A DNA stretch of 64,000 bases, taken from the NCBI GenBank assembly GCA_016213845.1, contig JACQZN010000135.1, positions 19,008 through 83,007 on the forward strand, in the 5' to 3' direction. Positions within the stretch are counted from its first letter, which is position 1. The number at the start of each line of letters is the position of its first letter. The notes below the pieces were generated by a model that ran no database searches, was not told where the DNA came from, and saw only the letters and a program-made list of their open reading frames with translations. The DNA is from Candidatus Wallbacteria bacterium (GTDB lineage: Bacteria > Muiribacteriota > UBA6191 > JACPRK01). Positions 7,158 to 16,424 of the stretch are shown piece by piece. The translations under genes and the position numbers were made by a program.

Positions 7158-9199
7158 GCGAAACCCCCGACGCGCGCACTTCGACCACGCCGCTGGCGCG
7201 CGTGGAGGAACCGACCCGCAGTGGAGGGCTTCGTTTCGGGCTTTACCTGAAGCTCATCCTCGCCTACGCGGTGATGATCCTGGCGGTCTACGCCCTCATC
7301 CCGTACTTCATTCTGCGCTCCGAGCAGATGGAGCTATTGAATGCGCTCAACGCCGCGGCCCCGATCTCGCCGGTCCTGGCTCTGCAGCGACTCTTCGACA
7401 GCAGCCGCATGGCGGTGCTTGTCGCCTCGCTCGTCAACGCGATTCTGATGCTGCTGGGCGTGCTCCTGCTGCGGCTGGCCGTCCGACCCATCAAAGAAGT
7501 GAGCGACGGCATGCGGCACCTGGCGCGGGGTGAGCCGGTCCGGGTCGTCACGGTCGAAACGGGCGACGAGATCTCCGACCTGGCCGATTCATTCAACTGG
7601 CTCTCGCGCCAGCTCGCCGTCTATAAGGCGGAGCTCGCCGTTCGCGAACAGGAGCTGGAGCGGCGCGTGGAGCAGCGTACGCACGAGCTCTCCGCCCAAC
7701 AGCAGTTCTCCGACGGCGTCGTCCAGACCTGCCAGGTCGGCATCCTGACAGTGGACACCCAGCTTCGCGTCACAACCTGGAACGCCACCTGCGAGAAGCT
7801 CCTGGGCCTGAGCCAAGCCGACGCAATCGGCAAGCCGTTCGAGGAGGTAGTCCCGCTGTCGCAGCGCGAGGTGCTGGCCGCAGAGCTGCACACCGTGCTG
7901 GCCACCGGCAAGTTCACCTCGCACACCGAATTCGAGAGCAACGTGACGCGCCCCGGCACCTCCTCGGCCCGGTGGATGTGCTGCGATCTATCGTTCGTCC
8001 CGCTGCGTGGCGAAGGACAGAAGATCACTGGCGCCTTGCTCACGCTCTACGACGTCACGGAGCGCAAAGAGCTCCACATGCAGCTCTCCCAATCGACCAA
8101 GCTGGCCGCGGTCGGCGAGCTGGCCGGCGGAGTGGCCCACGAGATCAACAACCCGCTGGCCATCATCCTGGGCAATGCGGAACTGCTGACCGAAGACCTG
8201 GGCGAGCAGAACCCGCTGACCAAGCAGGCCCAGACCATCAAGCGTCACGCCCTGCGGTGCAAGGAGATCGTGGCCAATCTCCTCAAGTTCGCGGGCCGCA
8301 CGCAGCACGGGAGCGGGCCGATCGACATCCGCCGGCTCAGCGAAGAGACTCTGGCGCTCTTGCGACGGCAACTCGAGCTCGACAACATCAAGATCGAAGA
8401 GACCTATGCCCCCGGCCTGGGCCTCATCATCGGCAGCCCCGACGAGCTGCAGCAAGTTCTCTTCAGTCTCCTCTCCAACGCTCGCGACGCGATGCCGAAG
8501 GGCGGAACGCTCTCGATCGACATCCGCCAGTCGGGCGGACAGATGGGCGTCTCGATCGGGGACACGGGGATGGGAATTCCAAAAGAGAACATCGACCGGG
8601 TTTTCAGCCCCTTCTTCACGACCAAGGATCCGGGCAAAGGGACGGGCCTGGGACTGGCCATAGCCCACACGATCGCAGCGAAACACGGCGGACGCATCGC
8701 AATCTCGAGCGAAGTCGACAAGGGGACCAATGTCGTCCTCTGGTTGCCGCTGGCCGCCGATCAGACCCCAATGGCTGCGATCAAGCCGATTTCGGGCGAG
8801 CCGCCGCGTGCGTCGCCCCAGCGCCGAGCCCGGATGCGAATCCTGGTGGTGGACGACGAGACCGGTATCCGGATGGTCTGCCGGGAGGCGCTCGAGCGCA
8901 TGAACCATGAGGTCATCGAGTGCCAGGACGGCCTCCAGGCGCTGGCCCGGCTGGGGGACGGCACTTACGACCTGGTGCTGATGGACCTGAAGATGCCGAA
9001 CCTGGACGGGGCCGAAACCCTCTCCCGGATCCGTCAGACCGACCAGAGCACGCCAGTGCTGATCATGACCGGCCTCATCGACGAGGACATGCTCGCCAAC
9101 GTCCCACCGGGATCGTTTTCGGGAATCCTGAAGAAGCCATTCCAGATCTCCGAGCTCAAGTCCTGGATCGCCAAGTTCAGCACCGCATCGGTGAACTGA
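7154..9199 (+). CDS. Hybrid sensor histidine kinase (2 TM, HAMP, PAS, HisKA, HATPase, REC)
   Basis: 681 residues. Two membrane segments (about 29-53 and 85-112) enclose a very short periplasmic loop of some 30 residues. Then come HAMP (about 112-160), a coiled coil, PAS (about 190-310), HisKA with phospho-His329 in VAHEINNPL, HATPase_c (N box LLSNARDAM, GDTGMGIP, GKGTGLGLAIAH) and a C-terminal receiver with Asp611 in LMDLKMPN. The short external loop argues against binding a large periplasmic ligand; PAS may be the sensor. Overlaps the STAS gene by 4 bp. No separate response regulator with a DNA-binding domain is encoded next to it. Confidence 0.92.
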   Translation: MSETPDARTSTTPLARVEEPTRSGGLRFGLYLKLILAYAVMILAVYALIPYFILRSEQMELLNALNAAAPISPVLALQRLFDSSRMAVLVASLVNAILMLLGVLLLRLAVRPIKEVSDGMRHLARGEPVRVVTVETGDEISDLADSFNWLSRQLAVYKAELAVREQELERRVEQRTHELSAQQQFSDGVVQTCQVGILTVDTQLRVTTWNATCEKLLGLSQADAIGKPFEEVVPLSQREVLAAELHTVLATGKFTSHTEFESNVTRPGTSSARWMCCDLSFVPLRGEGQKITGALLTLYDVTERKELHMQLSQSTKLAAVGELAGGVAHEINNPLAIILGNAELLTEDLGEQNPLTKQAQTIKRHALRCKEIVANLLKFAGRTQHGSGPIDIRRLSEETLALLRRQLELDNIKIEETYAPGLGLIIGSPDELQQVLFSLLSNARDAMPKGGTLSIDIRQSGGQMGVSIGDTGMGIPKENIDRVFSPFFTTKDPGKGTGLGLAIAHTIAAKHGGRIAISSEVDKGTNVVLWLPLAADQTPMAAIKPISGEPPRASPQRRARMRILVVDDETGIRMVCREALERMNHEVIECQDGLQALARLGDGTYDLVLMDLKMPNLDGAETLSRIRQTDQSTPVLIMTGLIDEDMLANVPPGSFSGILKKPFQISELKSWIAKFSTASVN

Positions 9200-9221
9200 A
9201 CCGACCCGCCCCGCACAAGCC

Positions 9222-9800
9222 ATGATCCTCTCCGACCGCGATATCGAGCAAGCCCTCGACACGGGCCGCATCAAGATCACCCCCGCACCCGACCTGGCGA
9301 CGCAGCTCGGCAGCTGCTCCATCGATCTGAAGCTGGGAGACGTCTTTCGCGTCTTCGAGCATAGCAAGGTGCCGTTCATCGACTTGAAGCCGGGTGCTGC
9401 AACCGAGGGCTTCATGCGGGAGATCGTGGTCAAGGAAGGCGAGCCCTTCGTGATGCAGCCGGGCGAGTTCGTCCTGGCCGCCACCGTCGAGACGCTGGAG
9501 CTGCCCGACGACCTGGTCGGCCGACTCGAGGGCCGCTCTAGCCTGGGCAGGCTCGGCATCATCGTCCACGGAACCGCCAGCGTGTTCGATCCCGGATGGG
9601 TCGGCCGCGTGACGATGGAGCTGGGCAATCTCGGCCGCATGCCGATCGCGCTCTACCCCGGGATGCGGGTCTGCTCCTTCACCTTCGAGACCCTCACGTC
9701 ACCCTCGCGGGTCCCGTACCGCCAGAAGCCCGGAAACAAGTACGCCGGGCAGCAGGGCCCCTTGGCCAGCCGGATCGACCGCGAGCTGACACGAGGCTAG
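9222..9800 (+). CDS. dcd: dCTP deaminase
   Basis: 192 residues, the usual length. Deaminates dCTP to dUTP for dTMP synthesis. Signature blocks are visible: SIDLKLGD near residue 32, LEGRSSLGRLGI near 105, HGTASVFDPGWVGRVTMEL with the catalytic Glu, and the C-terminal nucleotide-binding YAGQQGP. It could be the bifunctional dCTP deaminase/dUTPase subtype; I cannot separate these by eye. It follows the hybrid kinase by 22 bp and lacks a clear Shine-Dalgarno. Its TAG stop shares the palindrome CTAG with the stop of the convergent anti-sigma gene. Confidence 0.93.
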   Translation: MILSDRDIEQALDTGRIKITPAPDLATQLGSCSIDLKLGDVFRVFEHSKVPFIDLKPGAATEGFMREIVVKEGEPFVMQPGEFVLAATVETLELPDDLVGRLEGRSSLGRLGIIVHGTASVFDPGWVGRVTMELGNLGRMPIALYPGMRVCSFTFETLTSPSRVPYRQKPGNKYAGQQGPLASRIDRELTRG

Positions 9801-11245
9801 TCCTCGACCGTCACCATCACGCGGCAGGCGAACTCGCCCTTCTCGGAGACTTTCTCGAACATCAGGCCCGAGAGCTGGGCACTCGGAAGACCGGCCAGCC
9901 GGTTCGCCAGCGCCTCCAGGCCGTCCTTGCCGCCTCGCCCCAGCACGCTCATCTCGAAGCTGCCGGAAGAGGTCTCGATGACGTCGGCAACGGAGAGCTC
10001 GTCGGCCTTTGTCCGCAGCTCGCGAAGAAATGCATGGAAACGCGTCACCTTGAGCAGGATCGTCCCCTCGGGCCGGGAGCGCACGGCGCCTTCCGGGGAG
10101 GAGAGCACTCGCTTCTCCAGGTACTGCAGCAGCACCTCGTGCGTCACGCTCCCGCCTTCCGGGACGACCTCCGGCTCGGGCTTGGCCGCCGCGGGCGCCG
10201 GCGCGGGCGACTGGGCGGGAACCTCGACGCTGTCGTCGACTTCATCGGCCGTGGCCAAGCCTCCCTCGGCATCCTTGAGAGCGGGCGGGGTCGAGCCGAG
10301 GACAACCTGACCCGGCCGCGCCAGCGGGGTTACTCCGGACGGCGAAGCGTCGCTCAGCCGGCCCACGGAAAGTCCGGTCTTCGGCAAGCCGGCGGCGACC
10401 TCTTCCGACATGAACTCGGAGCCCAGATCCTTCTCCTTCTCGGAGGGAAGCTTGCTGGCCACGACGGAGCCCCCCGCCGGCTCGAGCAGCTTGTCCCGCT
10501 TCGTGTCGACGGGCGCGGCCGGTCCCGCCGCAACGCTGGGGCGCTCGGCCGAAGGCTGGCGCTTCTTCTCCGACTCCAGGCCAGAAAGGGAGCCTGGCGG
10601 TGCCGGGGCCGGCGCAGCCCTCCTGTTCGCCGATTCGCGTGCGCTGGCCGCCGGCTTCTCCGCGGCCGCCTCGGAGCGCGAGAGGGCGCCGGACGCTTCC
10701 GACTTGCCAAGGTCCATCCGCGCGGGCGCCTCCGCCGCCACGGGTCGCTTGGCCTCCACGAAGACGGGTGCGGCGGTCTGTGCCGGCAGCGCTCGCGGTG
10801 CCGCGGACGCCGGAGCGTCTTGCTTGACGGTGGCCGCGTCGAGAGCCGCGTCGCTGATCACGACGGGCACGACCTCCGGCTGCCGCGCGGCCTGCCGGAC
10901 CGCGCCACTCTGGAAGACCGCCACGCCGATCACGCCCGTCATCACAGCCCCCACGGCCAGGTTGACGCGGAACCATGGAAGAGCCGCGAGCCACGGCTCG
11001 GACTGAGGCTGATCGCCCCGCTCGATTCGCCGCCGCAACTCGATCAGGTACTGCGGACCCGTCTCGCACCGAGGCATCTCCCGGACTTCCCGGACCAGCC
11101 CACGAAGGCCCTCGAGCTCAGCGCCGCATCCGGGGCACGCAGCCAGGTGCGCCTCCAGGGAGGCGCGCTCCGAGCGGCCCAGCTCCTCGTCGACGTAAGC
11201 GCTGAGCTGGGTCCTGTAGAAATCGCATTCGTTTCGGGTGGTCAT
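9797..11245 (-). CDS. Anti-sigma factor with zinc-finger (zf-HC2) domain and long extracytoplasmic part
   Basis: 482 residues. The N-terminal domain has the zinc-binding HxxxCxxC motif (HLAACPGC, about residues 34-41) typical of ZAS anti-sigma factors, followed by one membrane segment (VNLAVGAVMTGVIGVAVF, about 94-111). The remaining ~370 residues, predicted outside the membrane, are Ala/Pro/Ser rich and then form a compact C-terminal domain (KVTRFHAFLRELRTKADELS onwards). It starts 23 bp downstream of the ECF sigma gene, so the pair is one operon and this protein should hold that sigma factor inactive. ATG at 11245 chosen over a 6-codon longer form because the domain starts there. Confidence 0.85.
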   Translation of the reverse strand: MTTRNECDFYRTQLSAYVDEELGRSERASLEAHLAACPGCGAELEGLRGLVREVREMPRCETGPQYLIELRRRIERGDQPQSEPWLAALPWFRVNLAVGAVMTGVIGVAVFQSGAVRQAARQPEVVPVVISDAALDAATVKQDAPASAAPRALPAQTAAPVFVEAKRPVAAEAPARMDLGKSEASGALSRSEAAAEKPAASARESANRRAAPAPAPPGSLSGLESEKKRQPSAERPSVAAGPAAPVDTKRDKLLEPAGGSVVASKLPSEKEKDLGSEFMSEEVAAGLPKTGLSVGRLSDASPSGVTPLARPGQVVLGSTPPALKDAEGGLATADEVDDSVEVPAQSPAPAPAAAKPEPEVVPEGGSVTHEVLLQYLEKRVLSSPEGAVRSRPEGTILLKVTRFHAFLRELRTKADELSVADVIETSSGSFEMSVLGRGGKDGLEALANRLAGLPSAQLSGLMFEKVSEKGEFACRVMVTVED

Positions 11246-11268
11246 GGCTCTTTCACCGGGCACGCGGG

Positions 11269-11853
11269 CTAGGAAAACCCGCGGGCCTTCAACCGCTCCT
11301 GCAGCGCCAGCCGCGCGCGGTGCAGGCGGGACTTCACGGTACCGTCGTTGATGTCGAGGATCTTGGCGATCGATTCGTAGCTCGTGTCCTGGATGTCCTT
11401 GAGGATGATGATCTCCCGGAACTTCTCCGGCAGCTTGCGGATCTCCTCCAGAACGGCTGCGCGGCGCTCCGTGCGCAGCACCATCTCGTCGGGCCCGGGG
11501 GCCTGGCGGCGCCGCTCGGGATCGGCGTCATAGCCCTTGCGCCGGAAGAACAGCCTCCGAAGGGACGACAGCCGGTTCTTGCAGGCGTTGATGGCCACCG
11601 TATGAATCCAGGTCGACAGTTTCGCTTCTCCTCGAAAATCCTTGAGGCCCCTGTAGAGCTTCAGGAACACCTCCTGAGACAGGTCGTAGGCCTCGTCGGA
11701 GTCCTTGAGGTAGTAGCCGCAGAGCGTGAGCACCTTCGACGAGTAGCGGCGGACGATCTCGTTGTAGGCCTGCTCATCGCCGGCCTTGAACTGTTCCACC
11801 AGCTCCACGTCGCTGGCACTCTGCGGTAAGACCACTACCCCGGTCATCAGCAT
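11269..11853 (-). CDS. ECF-type RNA polymerase sigma factor
   Basis: 194 residues. Region 2 is clear (DEQAYNEIVRRY, DLSQEVFLKLYRG, STWIHTVAINACKNRL), then a basic linker with RRLFFRRKG, then region 4 (LPEKFREIIILKDIQDTSYESIA, VKSRLHRARLAL). Followed by a zf-HC2 anti-sigma gene. The 5' end is uncertain: ATG 11853, ATG 11847, ATG 11874 and TTG 11895 are all in frame. ATG 11853 is given because it leaves a normal short leader before region 2. Target promoters are unknown. Confidence 0.9.
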   Translation of the reverse strand: MLMTGVVVLPQSASDVELVEQFKAGDEQAYNEIVRRYSSKVLTLCGYYLKDSDEAYDLSQEVFLKLYRGLKDFRGEAKLSTWIHTVAINACKNRLSSLRRLFFRRKGYDADPERRRQAPGPDEMVLRTERRAAVLEEIRKLPEKFREIIILKDIQDTSYESIAKILDINDGTVKSRLHRARLALQERLKARGFS

Positions 11854-11922
11854 CGTAGCGGCTTCCGGCAACATTCGACCTGCTGCGAGCCGCAAGGTTC
11901 CCTCGTCTTCAGGTGAAGCCCC

Positions 11923-11928
11923 ATTGTA
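11923..11928 (-). promoter_or_regulatory. Candidate -10 of the sigma/anti-sigma operon
   Basis: Minus-strand TACAAT, close to the TATAAT consensus, lies 28 nt upstream of the earliest possible start codon. The -35 region is poor, which could mean that an activator or an alternative sigma factor is needed. It overlaps the divergent promoter region at 11942. Confidence 0.35.
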
Positions 11929-11941
11929 GCACCCGGGCCGG

Positions 11942-11970
11942 TTGACACCCGGGATGTGGCAGAATAACTA
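11942..11970 (+). promoter_or_regulatory. Candidate promoter of the chemosensory-type operon
   Basis: A perfect -35 hexamer TTGACA (11942-11947) is followed 17 bp later by TAACTA (11965-11970), with the A/T-rich stretch GAATAACTAAC around it. The first gene starts at 11993, after a CCGGAG sequence. Confidence 0.45.
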
Positions 11971-11992
11971 ACTGGCCGTCCGGAGCCACCTC

Positions 11993-13780
11993 ATGCGCGA
12001 AATTTTGCCCATCGGAAGACGACTGCTGGTGGCTGGCCTGGTGGCCGGCCTGGCCGCGGCGACGCTTACCGGCTGTAGCGTCTCGGCCAAGGTCGAGCCG
12101 ATGGACGGCGACGAGCCGGCCCAGAGCTCGGAGCCCGCACAGCCAAAGCCGAGCGAGCCGGAGACCCCGAAGACACCGCCGCCCTCTGCCTCCCTGCCCA
12201 AAGGAGCCAAGGGCGGGGTGATGCGGCTGGGCCTCGCCAATCTCCCGCTGACTCTCGACCCGGCCCAGGCGGTCGACCACGAATCGCTCGTCGTCTGCGA
12301 AAACCTCTTCGACACCCTGGTCCGCTACTCCGCCGACTCCACCGACATAGAGCCCGGCCTGGCCGAAAGCTGGGACCACACCAAGGACGAGCTCACCTGG
12401 GTCTTCCAGCTCCGAAGCGGCGCCAAGTTCCATGACGGCACGCCGGTCACGGCCGACGCGGTCGCGTTCAGCTTCCACCGCATGATGGACCCGGGCCACC
12501 CCTATCGAGCAACCGAAAGCGTCTTCTGGAAGAGATTGATGCATCCGGTGCGGAGCGTGCGGGTGCTCGACTCCGAGAGGTTGGCGCTGGAGCTGGACCG
12601 ACCCTACGGCCCGCTGCTGGCCGCCCTGGCCATGCCGCAGTGCGCCATCGTCAGCCCCGAGGCCGTCAAGAAGCTCGGCAACGACTTCGCCAGAAGCCCT
12701 GTCGGCAGCGGCCCGTTCAAGCTGGTCGCCTGGAGCGCCGGCCAGTCGATCACGCTCACGGCCAACGCCACCTACTGGGGAGACAAGCCGTTGCTGGATG
12801 GGGCCGTCATCCGGGGCGTCTCCGATCCGGCAGCCCGGCTGCTGCGGCTGGCGCGAGGCGATCTCGACGCCATGGAGGGCATCGCCTCCGAGGACCTGGC
12901 ATTCGCCGCCAAGACCGGGTTGAAAGTAGAAAAGGCTCCAGGCCTCAACACCGTCTACCTCGCCTTCAACACCTCGGGCAGCGATGAGCCCGAGGAGCCG
13001 ACGACCGCCTCCACGTCCACACCTGCCGGAGCGACCTCCAGCCCGCTCAGGGCGCGGGCCCGAAAGGGGCTGGCCTCGGCGCGCATCCGCAAGGCGCTGG
13101 CCCGAGGCATCGACAAGTCCGCCATCGCGAGCGACGTCTACGGAGGCCTGGCCGTGGCCGCCACCTCGCCGATGCCGCCCGGTCTCTGGGGGCACGCCGA
13201 GAAGTCCGAAGAGGGCGGTTTCGACCCCGCGGCGGCGCGCCAGCTCCTGGAGCAGGCGGGTTACGAATCCAACTTCTCTATCGAATTGCTCACGCTGGAC
13301 CGTCCCCGGAGTTACCTGCCTCAGCCGCGCAAGCTGGCCCACCGGGTGAGAAAGGACCTGACGAGCTTGGGTATCGACGTGCGCGTCCGCGTGCTCGACT
13401 TCGAGGCCTACCAGGAGCTGGTGCAGGATGCCGACTACGAGGCCTGCCTGATGGGGTGGACCGCCGATACGGGCGACCCGGACAACTGCTTCTACACACT
13501 GCTTTCAGCCGATTCGATCCGCCCCCCGGACAGTACCAACCTCTCCTTCTTCACCGACCCGGAGCTGCAGCGCGTACTGCTCGAGGGCCAGGGCGCCGCC
13601 GACCGGGCCTCGCGTGAGCGGCTCTACGCGCGCGCCGAGAAGCTGACGGCGGCCCGCGCGCCGATCCTGCCGCTGGCCCACCTGCTGGAGACGCTGGTGT
13701 TCCGGGCCTCGCGCGTGTCGGGCCTGCGACTCCATCCCGTCGGGTTCCGCCGTCTGTCGACGGCGTCGCTCACGCCGTGA
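11993..13780 (+). CDS. Peptide/solute-binding lipoprotein (SBP_bac_5 family)
   Basis: 595 residues. Signal peptide with lipobox LTGC (Cys28), a Pro/Glu linker (about 35-70), then the oligopeptide-binding (DppA/OppA-like) domain: LTLDPAQAVDHES, FDTLVRYS, AESWDHTKDELTWVFQLRSGAKFHDGTPVTADAVAFSFHRM. A low-complexity Thr/Ser/Pro insert lies near residues 330-352 where the family normally has a short loop. No ABC permease or ATPase gene follows. Instead CheW, MCP and CheA genes do, at 27 bp and shorter gaps, so this protein may present a ligand to the chemoreceptor rather than feed a transporter (inference). Confidence 0.88.
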   Translation: MREILPIGRRLLVAGLVAGLAAATLTGCSVSAKVEPMDGDEPAQSSEPAQPKPSEPETPKTPPPSASLPKGAKGGVMRLGLANLPLTLDPAQAVDHESLVVCENLFDTLVRYSADSTDIEPGLAESWDHTKDELTWVFQLRSGAKFHDGTPVTADAVAFSFHRMMDPGHPYRATESVFWKRLMHPVRSVRVLDSERLALELDRPYGPLLAALAMPQCAIVSPEAVKKLGNDFARSPVGSGPFKLVAWSAGQSITLTANATYWGDKPLLDGAVIRGVSDPAARLLRLARGDLDAMEGIASEDLAFAAKTGLKVEKAPGLNTVYLAFNTSGSDEPEEPTTASTSTPAGATSSPLRARARKGLASARIRKALARGIDKSAIASDVYGGLAVAATSPMPPGLWGHAEKSEEGGFDPAAARQLLEQAGYESNFSIELLTLDRPRSYLPQPRKLAHRVRKDLTSLGIDVRVRVLDFEAYQELVQDADYEACLMGWTADTGDPDNCFYTLLSADSIRPPDSTNLSFFTDPELQRVLLEGQGAADRASRERLYARAEKLTAARAPILPLAHLLETLVFRASRVSGLRLHPVGFRRLSTASLTP

Positions 13781-13807
13781 GCAGCTCGAGCGGTGCGGAG
13801 GACTCGC

Positions 13808-14344
13808 ATGCCCGCCACTCGAATCCCTTTCGACTCCGAATCCAACGGGCTCGATGCCGCACCTGACGACGCGGCGCCGTCACCGGGCGATCACCTGGTG
13901 TTCGAAGCCGGCCGGCTCGCCTGCGCCGCTTGCGCCACCGAGATCAGCGAGGTGATCTCTCTGGGTCGGATCACGCCTCTGCCCGGCACCGCCCCGGCCG
14001 TGCTCGGCCTCTTCCACCATCGCGGGGAGCTGATCGTGGCCATCGACGCAGGGCGGTTGCTCGAGCCCGGGCCGCCCGACTCGCCCGAGCGGCGCCGAGC
14101 CAGCGCCGGACCCTCATCTAGGTTGCTGTTGATCCGGCAGGGCAAGCACGTCATCGGGCTGATGGTCGACTCCGTCGCCGGCATTCTCCACCTGGGCGAC
14201 GCCCCGGCCTCTCCCGAGCCCCCGCCCGCCCCTTCGGCCGGCCTGTGCGACGGAGCGGTCACGCACGAGGGCCGGACCGTCCTTCGCCTGGTCGTCCCCT
14301 CGGTGCTGGCGCGCATCGACACGATCCTGGGCCAGAGACCCTGA
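13808..14344 (+). CDS. cheW: CheW-like scaffold protein
   Basis: 178 residues. CheW fold motifs: LVFEAGRLACAACATEISEVI, then PAVLGLFHHRGELIVAIDAGRLL, then SRLLLIRQGKHVIGLMVDSVAGI. CheW couples the chemoreceptor to CheA at the membrane array. A Pro-rich insertion (about 142-152) is atypical. The ATG at 13808 has GGAGG about 6 nt upstream. Second gene of the operon, only 15 bp before the receptor gene. Confidence 0.85.
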   Translation: MPATRIPFDSESNGLDAAPDDAAPSPGDHLVFEAGRLACAACATEISEVISLGRITPLPGTAPAVLGLFHHRGELIVAIDAGRLLEPGPPDSPERRRASAGPSSRLLLIRQGKHVIGLMVDSVAGILHLGDAPASPEPPPAPSAGLCDGAVTHEGRTVLRLVVPSVLARIDTILGQRP

Positions 14345-14359
14345 CCGTTGCCTCCTCCG

Positions 14360-16417
14360 ATGCCCCAAATCCACCTCGCCGAACCTGCTCCGGAGCCCTC
14401 CGGGACGCCGGCCTCCCAGCCTCCCGATTCGACCGGCCGCGCCGATGGCCTCTCTCTCCGCCAGAAGCTGCAGATCAGCTTCTTCACGTTCGTCCTGCTC
14501 TTGGCCCTGGTCGGCTACGTCTCCTACCGCAGTATCAACGACGTCGACGATCTCGTGCGCGTCATCCTGCAGTACGACACCAAGCACATCGAGATCTCCA
14601 ACGAGATCCGCGCGAAGATTTTCCGCATCAACAAGAACCTCGAAGCCTTCGCCTACAACTGGCAGCAGGCCCCGCTCACGGCCGTCGCAAACGAGCTCGA
14701 CGCCGTGCGGCGGTTGATCCTGCGCGGACAGGATCTCTCCAACTCGGGTCAGGTCTCACGCCTGCTCTCGATGCGCGACCGCATCAACTGGGAAGGCCTG
14801 CGTGAGCTGGTCGAGACTTACCAGGGACTGTTCAGCAAGCTGACCGAGGACATGCGCGCCTTCGCGGCGCAGCCCGGGAGCCTGGAGACGACCGATGCAA
14901 TGCTGAAGCTGGCGTCGGAGCTGGAGACGCTGGCAGTCTCAGTGATCGATCAGGCCGCCGCCGGCCCCGGACCCGCCGTGAGCGCGACGCTGGCCAGCCG
15001 GGCAACCGAGCTGCGCCTTGCGACGGAGGGCCTGGGCAGCTCGCGGGTCGGCGCCCACAGGGCGCGCGCCGCGCTGGACACTCTGATCGCGCTCTTCAAG
15101 CCGCTCGGGGCCACTGCCGGCAGGCCGCTGTCGGAGGCCAGGCAGAAGTTGACGGAGTACACCCGGCTCTTCGACGAAGCCGAGCGCCGGCTCACGCGAC
15201 AGGCGCAGCTGCGCGCGTCGGTCGAGGAGACTCTGGCCCAGCTCGCCCGCCGCGGAGCGGGGATGGAGCAACTCACGAGCAACCTGCGGACCCAGAACGA
15301 GGCCGAGGCCGAGGCGCACCGGGCCGAGGCACTCGAGCTGGCGGCGCACGTCCGGTCGGTGGTCGGACAGGCAAGTGTGATCAGCCTGTTGCTGGGTCTG
15401 CTGATCGCCATCTACATCCCGAACCGTGTGTCGATGAGCCTGGACCAGCTGCTGCGAGGCGCGCGCCGGGTCGGCACGGGCGATCTGCGCTGGGACATCG
15501 AGGTCCGGGACCGCGACGAGCTGGCGGAGGTCGGCCACAACTTCAACCTGATGCGCCGGAACCTGGCGCAGCTCGCCGAGCGCATCCAGCGCTCCGCCCT
15601 CAAGATCAGCGCCGCGGCCAACACCATCCTCGGCACCGCGGAGCGTGAGAAGGTAGCGGGCTCCGAGCAGGTGCGCTCGATCAACGAGATCTCGGCCACG
15701 GTCACCGAGCTGGCTTCCAGCTCCAGCGAGCTCAACCGCAACTCGATCAAGGTGCTCGACATCGTCTCGATGTCCTCCAACACGTCGCAGGAGGGCACCA
15801 CCGCCATCAGCGAGACGCTCGGGGCCATCCAGCGGATCTCCGAGTCCAACCGGCTCACGTCGCAGAAGTTCTCCATCCTCACCGAGGAGCACGCGATGAT
15901 CGAGCAGATCATGCAGACCATCTCGGACGTGGCCGATCGCACGAACCTGCTGGCCTTGAACGCCGGCATCGAGGCCGCCAAGGCGGGCAGCCAGGGCAAA
16001 GGATTCGCCGTGGTCGCCTCCGAGGTGAGGCGGCTGGCTGACAAGACGGTGCTGGCCACGCAGGAGATCGCGGGGCTCATCAACGAAATCCAGATCGCGA
16101 CGAACTCGGCCCTGCAATCGATGGAAAACAGCTCCCAGCAGGTCTCGGGTGGCACCGAGAAGGTGAGCCGGGCGGGCGCGATGATCAGCCACCTGAACCA
16201 GAACGTGCAGTCGATCCTGCCGCAGATCGAGAAGATGAACCTGACGATCGACCGGCAGGCCGAGATCGCGTTCAACCTGGCGGCGGCGATCCGGCGCATC
16301 CAGGAGTCGGTGGCGTTCACCCAAGAGGTCACTTCCGAGACGGCCAAGATCGCCCGCGAGATGAACACGATGGCCGGAGAGCTCCTGAACGCGGTCCAGC
16401 AGTTCAAGCTCGGCTGA
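14360..16417 (+). CDS. Methyl-accepting chemotaxis protein (chemoreceptor)
   Basis: 685 residues from the ATG at 14360 (a TTG at 14348 is in frame). TM1 at about 35-58 and TM2 at about 338-358 enclose a ~280-residue, mostly helical ligand domain resembling four-helix bundles. HAMP follows (about 358-415), then the long MCP coiled coil with the conserved hairpin tip (DRTNLLALNAGIEAAKAGSQGKG region, about 528-550). No C-terminal CheR-docking pentapeptide is visible, and no cheR or cheB is in the window. It sits between cheW and cheA and probably clusters with them in the inner membrane. Confidence 0.92.
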   Translation: MPQIHLAEPAPEPSGTPASQPPDSTGRADGLSLRQKLQISFFTFVLLLALVGYVSYRSINDVDDLVRVILQYDTKHIEISNEIRAKIFRINKNLEAFAYNWQQAPLTAVANELDAVRRLILRGQDLSNSGQVSRLLSMRDRINWEGLRELVETYQGLFSKLTEDMRAFAAQPGSLETTDAMLKLASELETLAVSVIDQAAAGPGPAVSATLASRATELRLATEGLGSSRVGAHRARAALDTLIALFKPLGATAGRPLSEARQKLTEYTRLFDEAERRLTRQAQLRASVEETLAQLARRGAGMEQLTSNLRTQNEAEAEAHRAEALELAAHVRSVVGQASVISLLLGLLIAIYIPNRVSMSLDQLLRGARRVGTGDLRWDIEVRDRDELAEVGHNFNLMRRNLAQLAERIQRSALKISAAANTILGTAEREKVAGSEQVRSINEISATVTELASSSSELNRNSIKVLDIVSMSSNTSQEGTTAISETLGAIQRISESNRLTSQKFSILTEEHAMIEQIMQTISDVADRTNLLALNAGIEAAKAGSQGKGFAVVASEVRRLADKTVLATQEIAGLINEIQIATNSALQSMENSSQQVSGGTEKVSRAGAMISHLNQNVQSILPQIEKMNLTIDRQAEIAFNLAAAIRRIQESVAFTQEVTSETAKIAREMNTMAGELLNAVQQFKLG

Positions 16418-16424
16418 CCCGGTG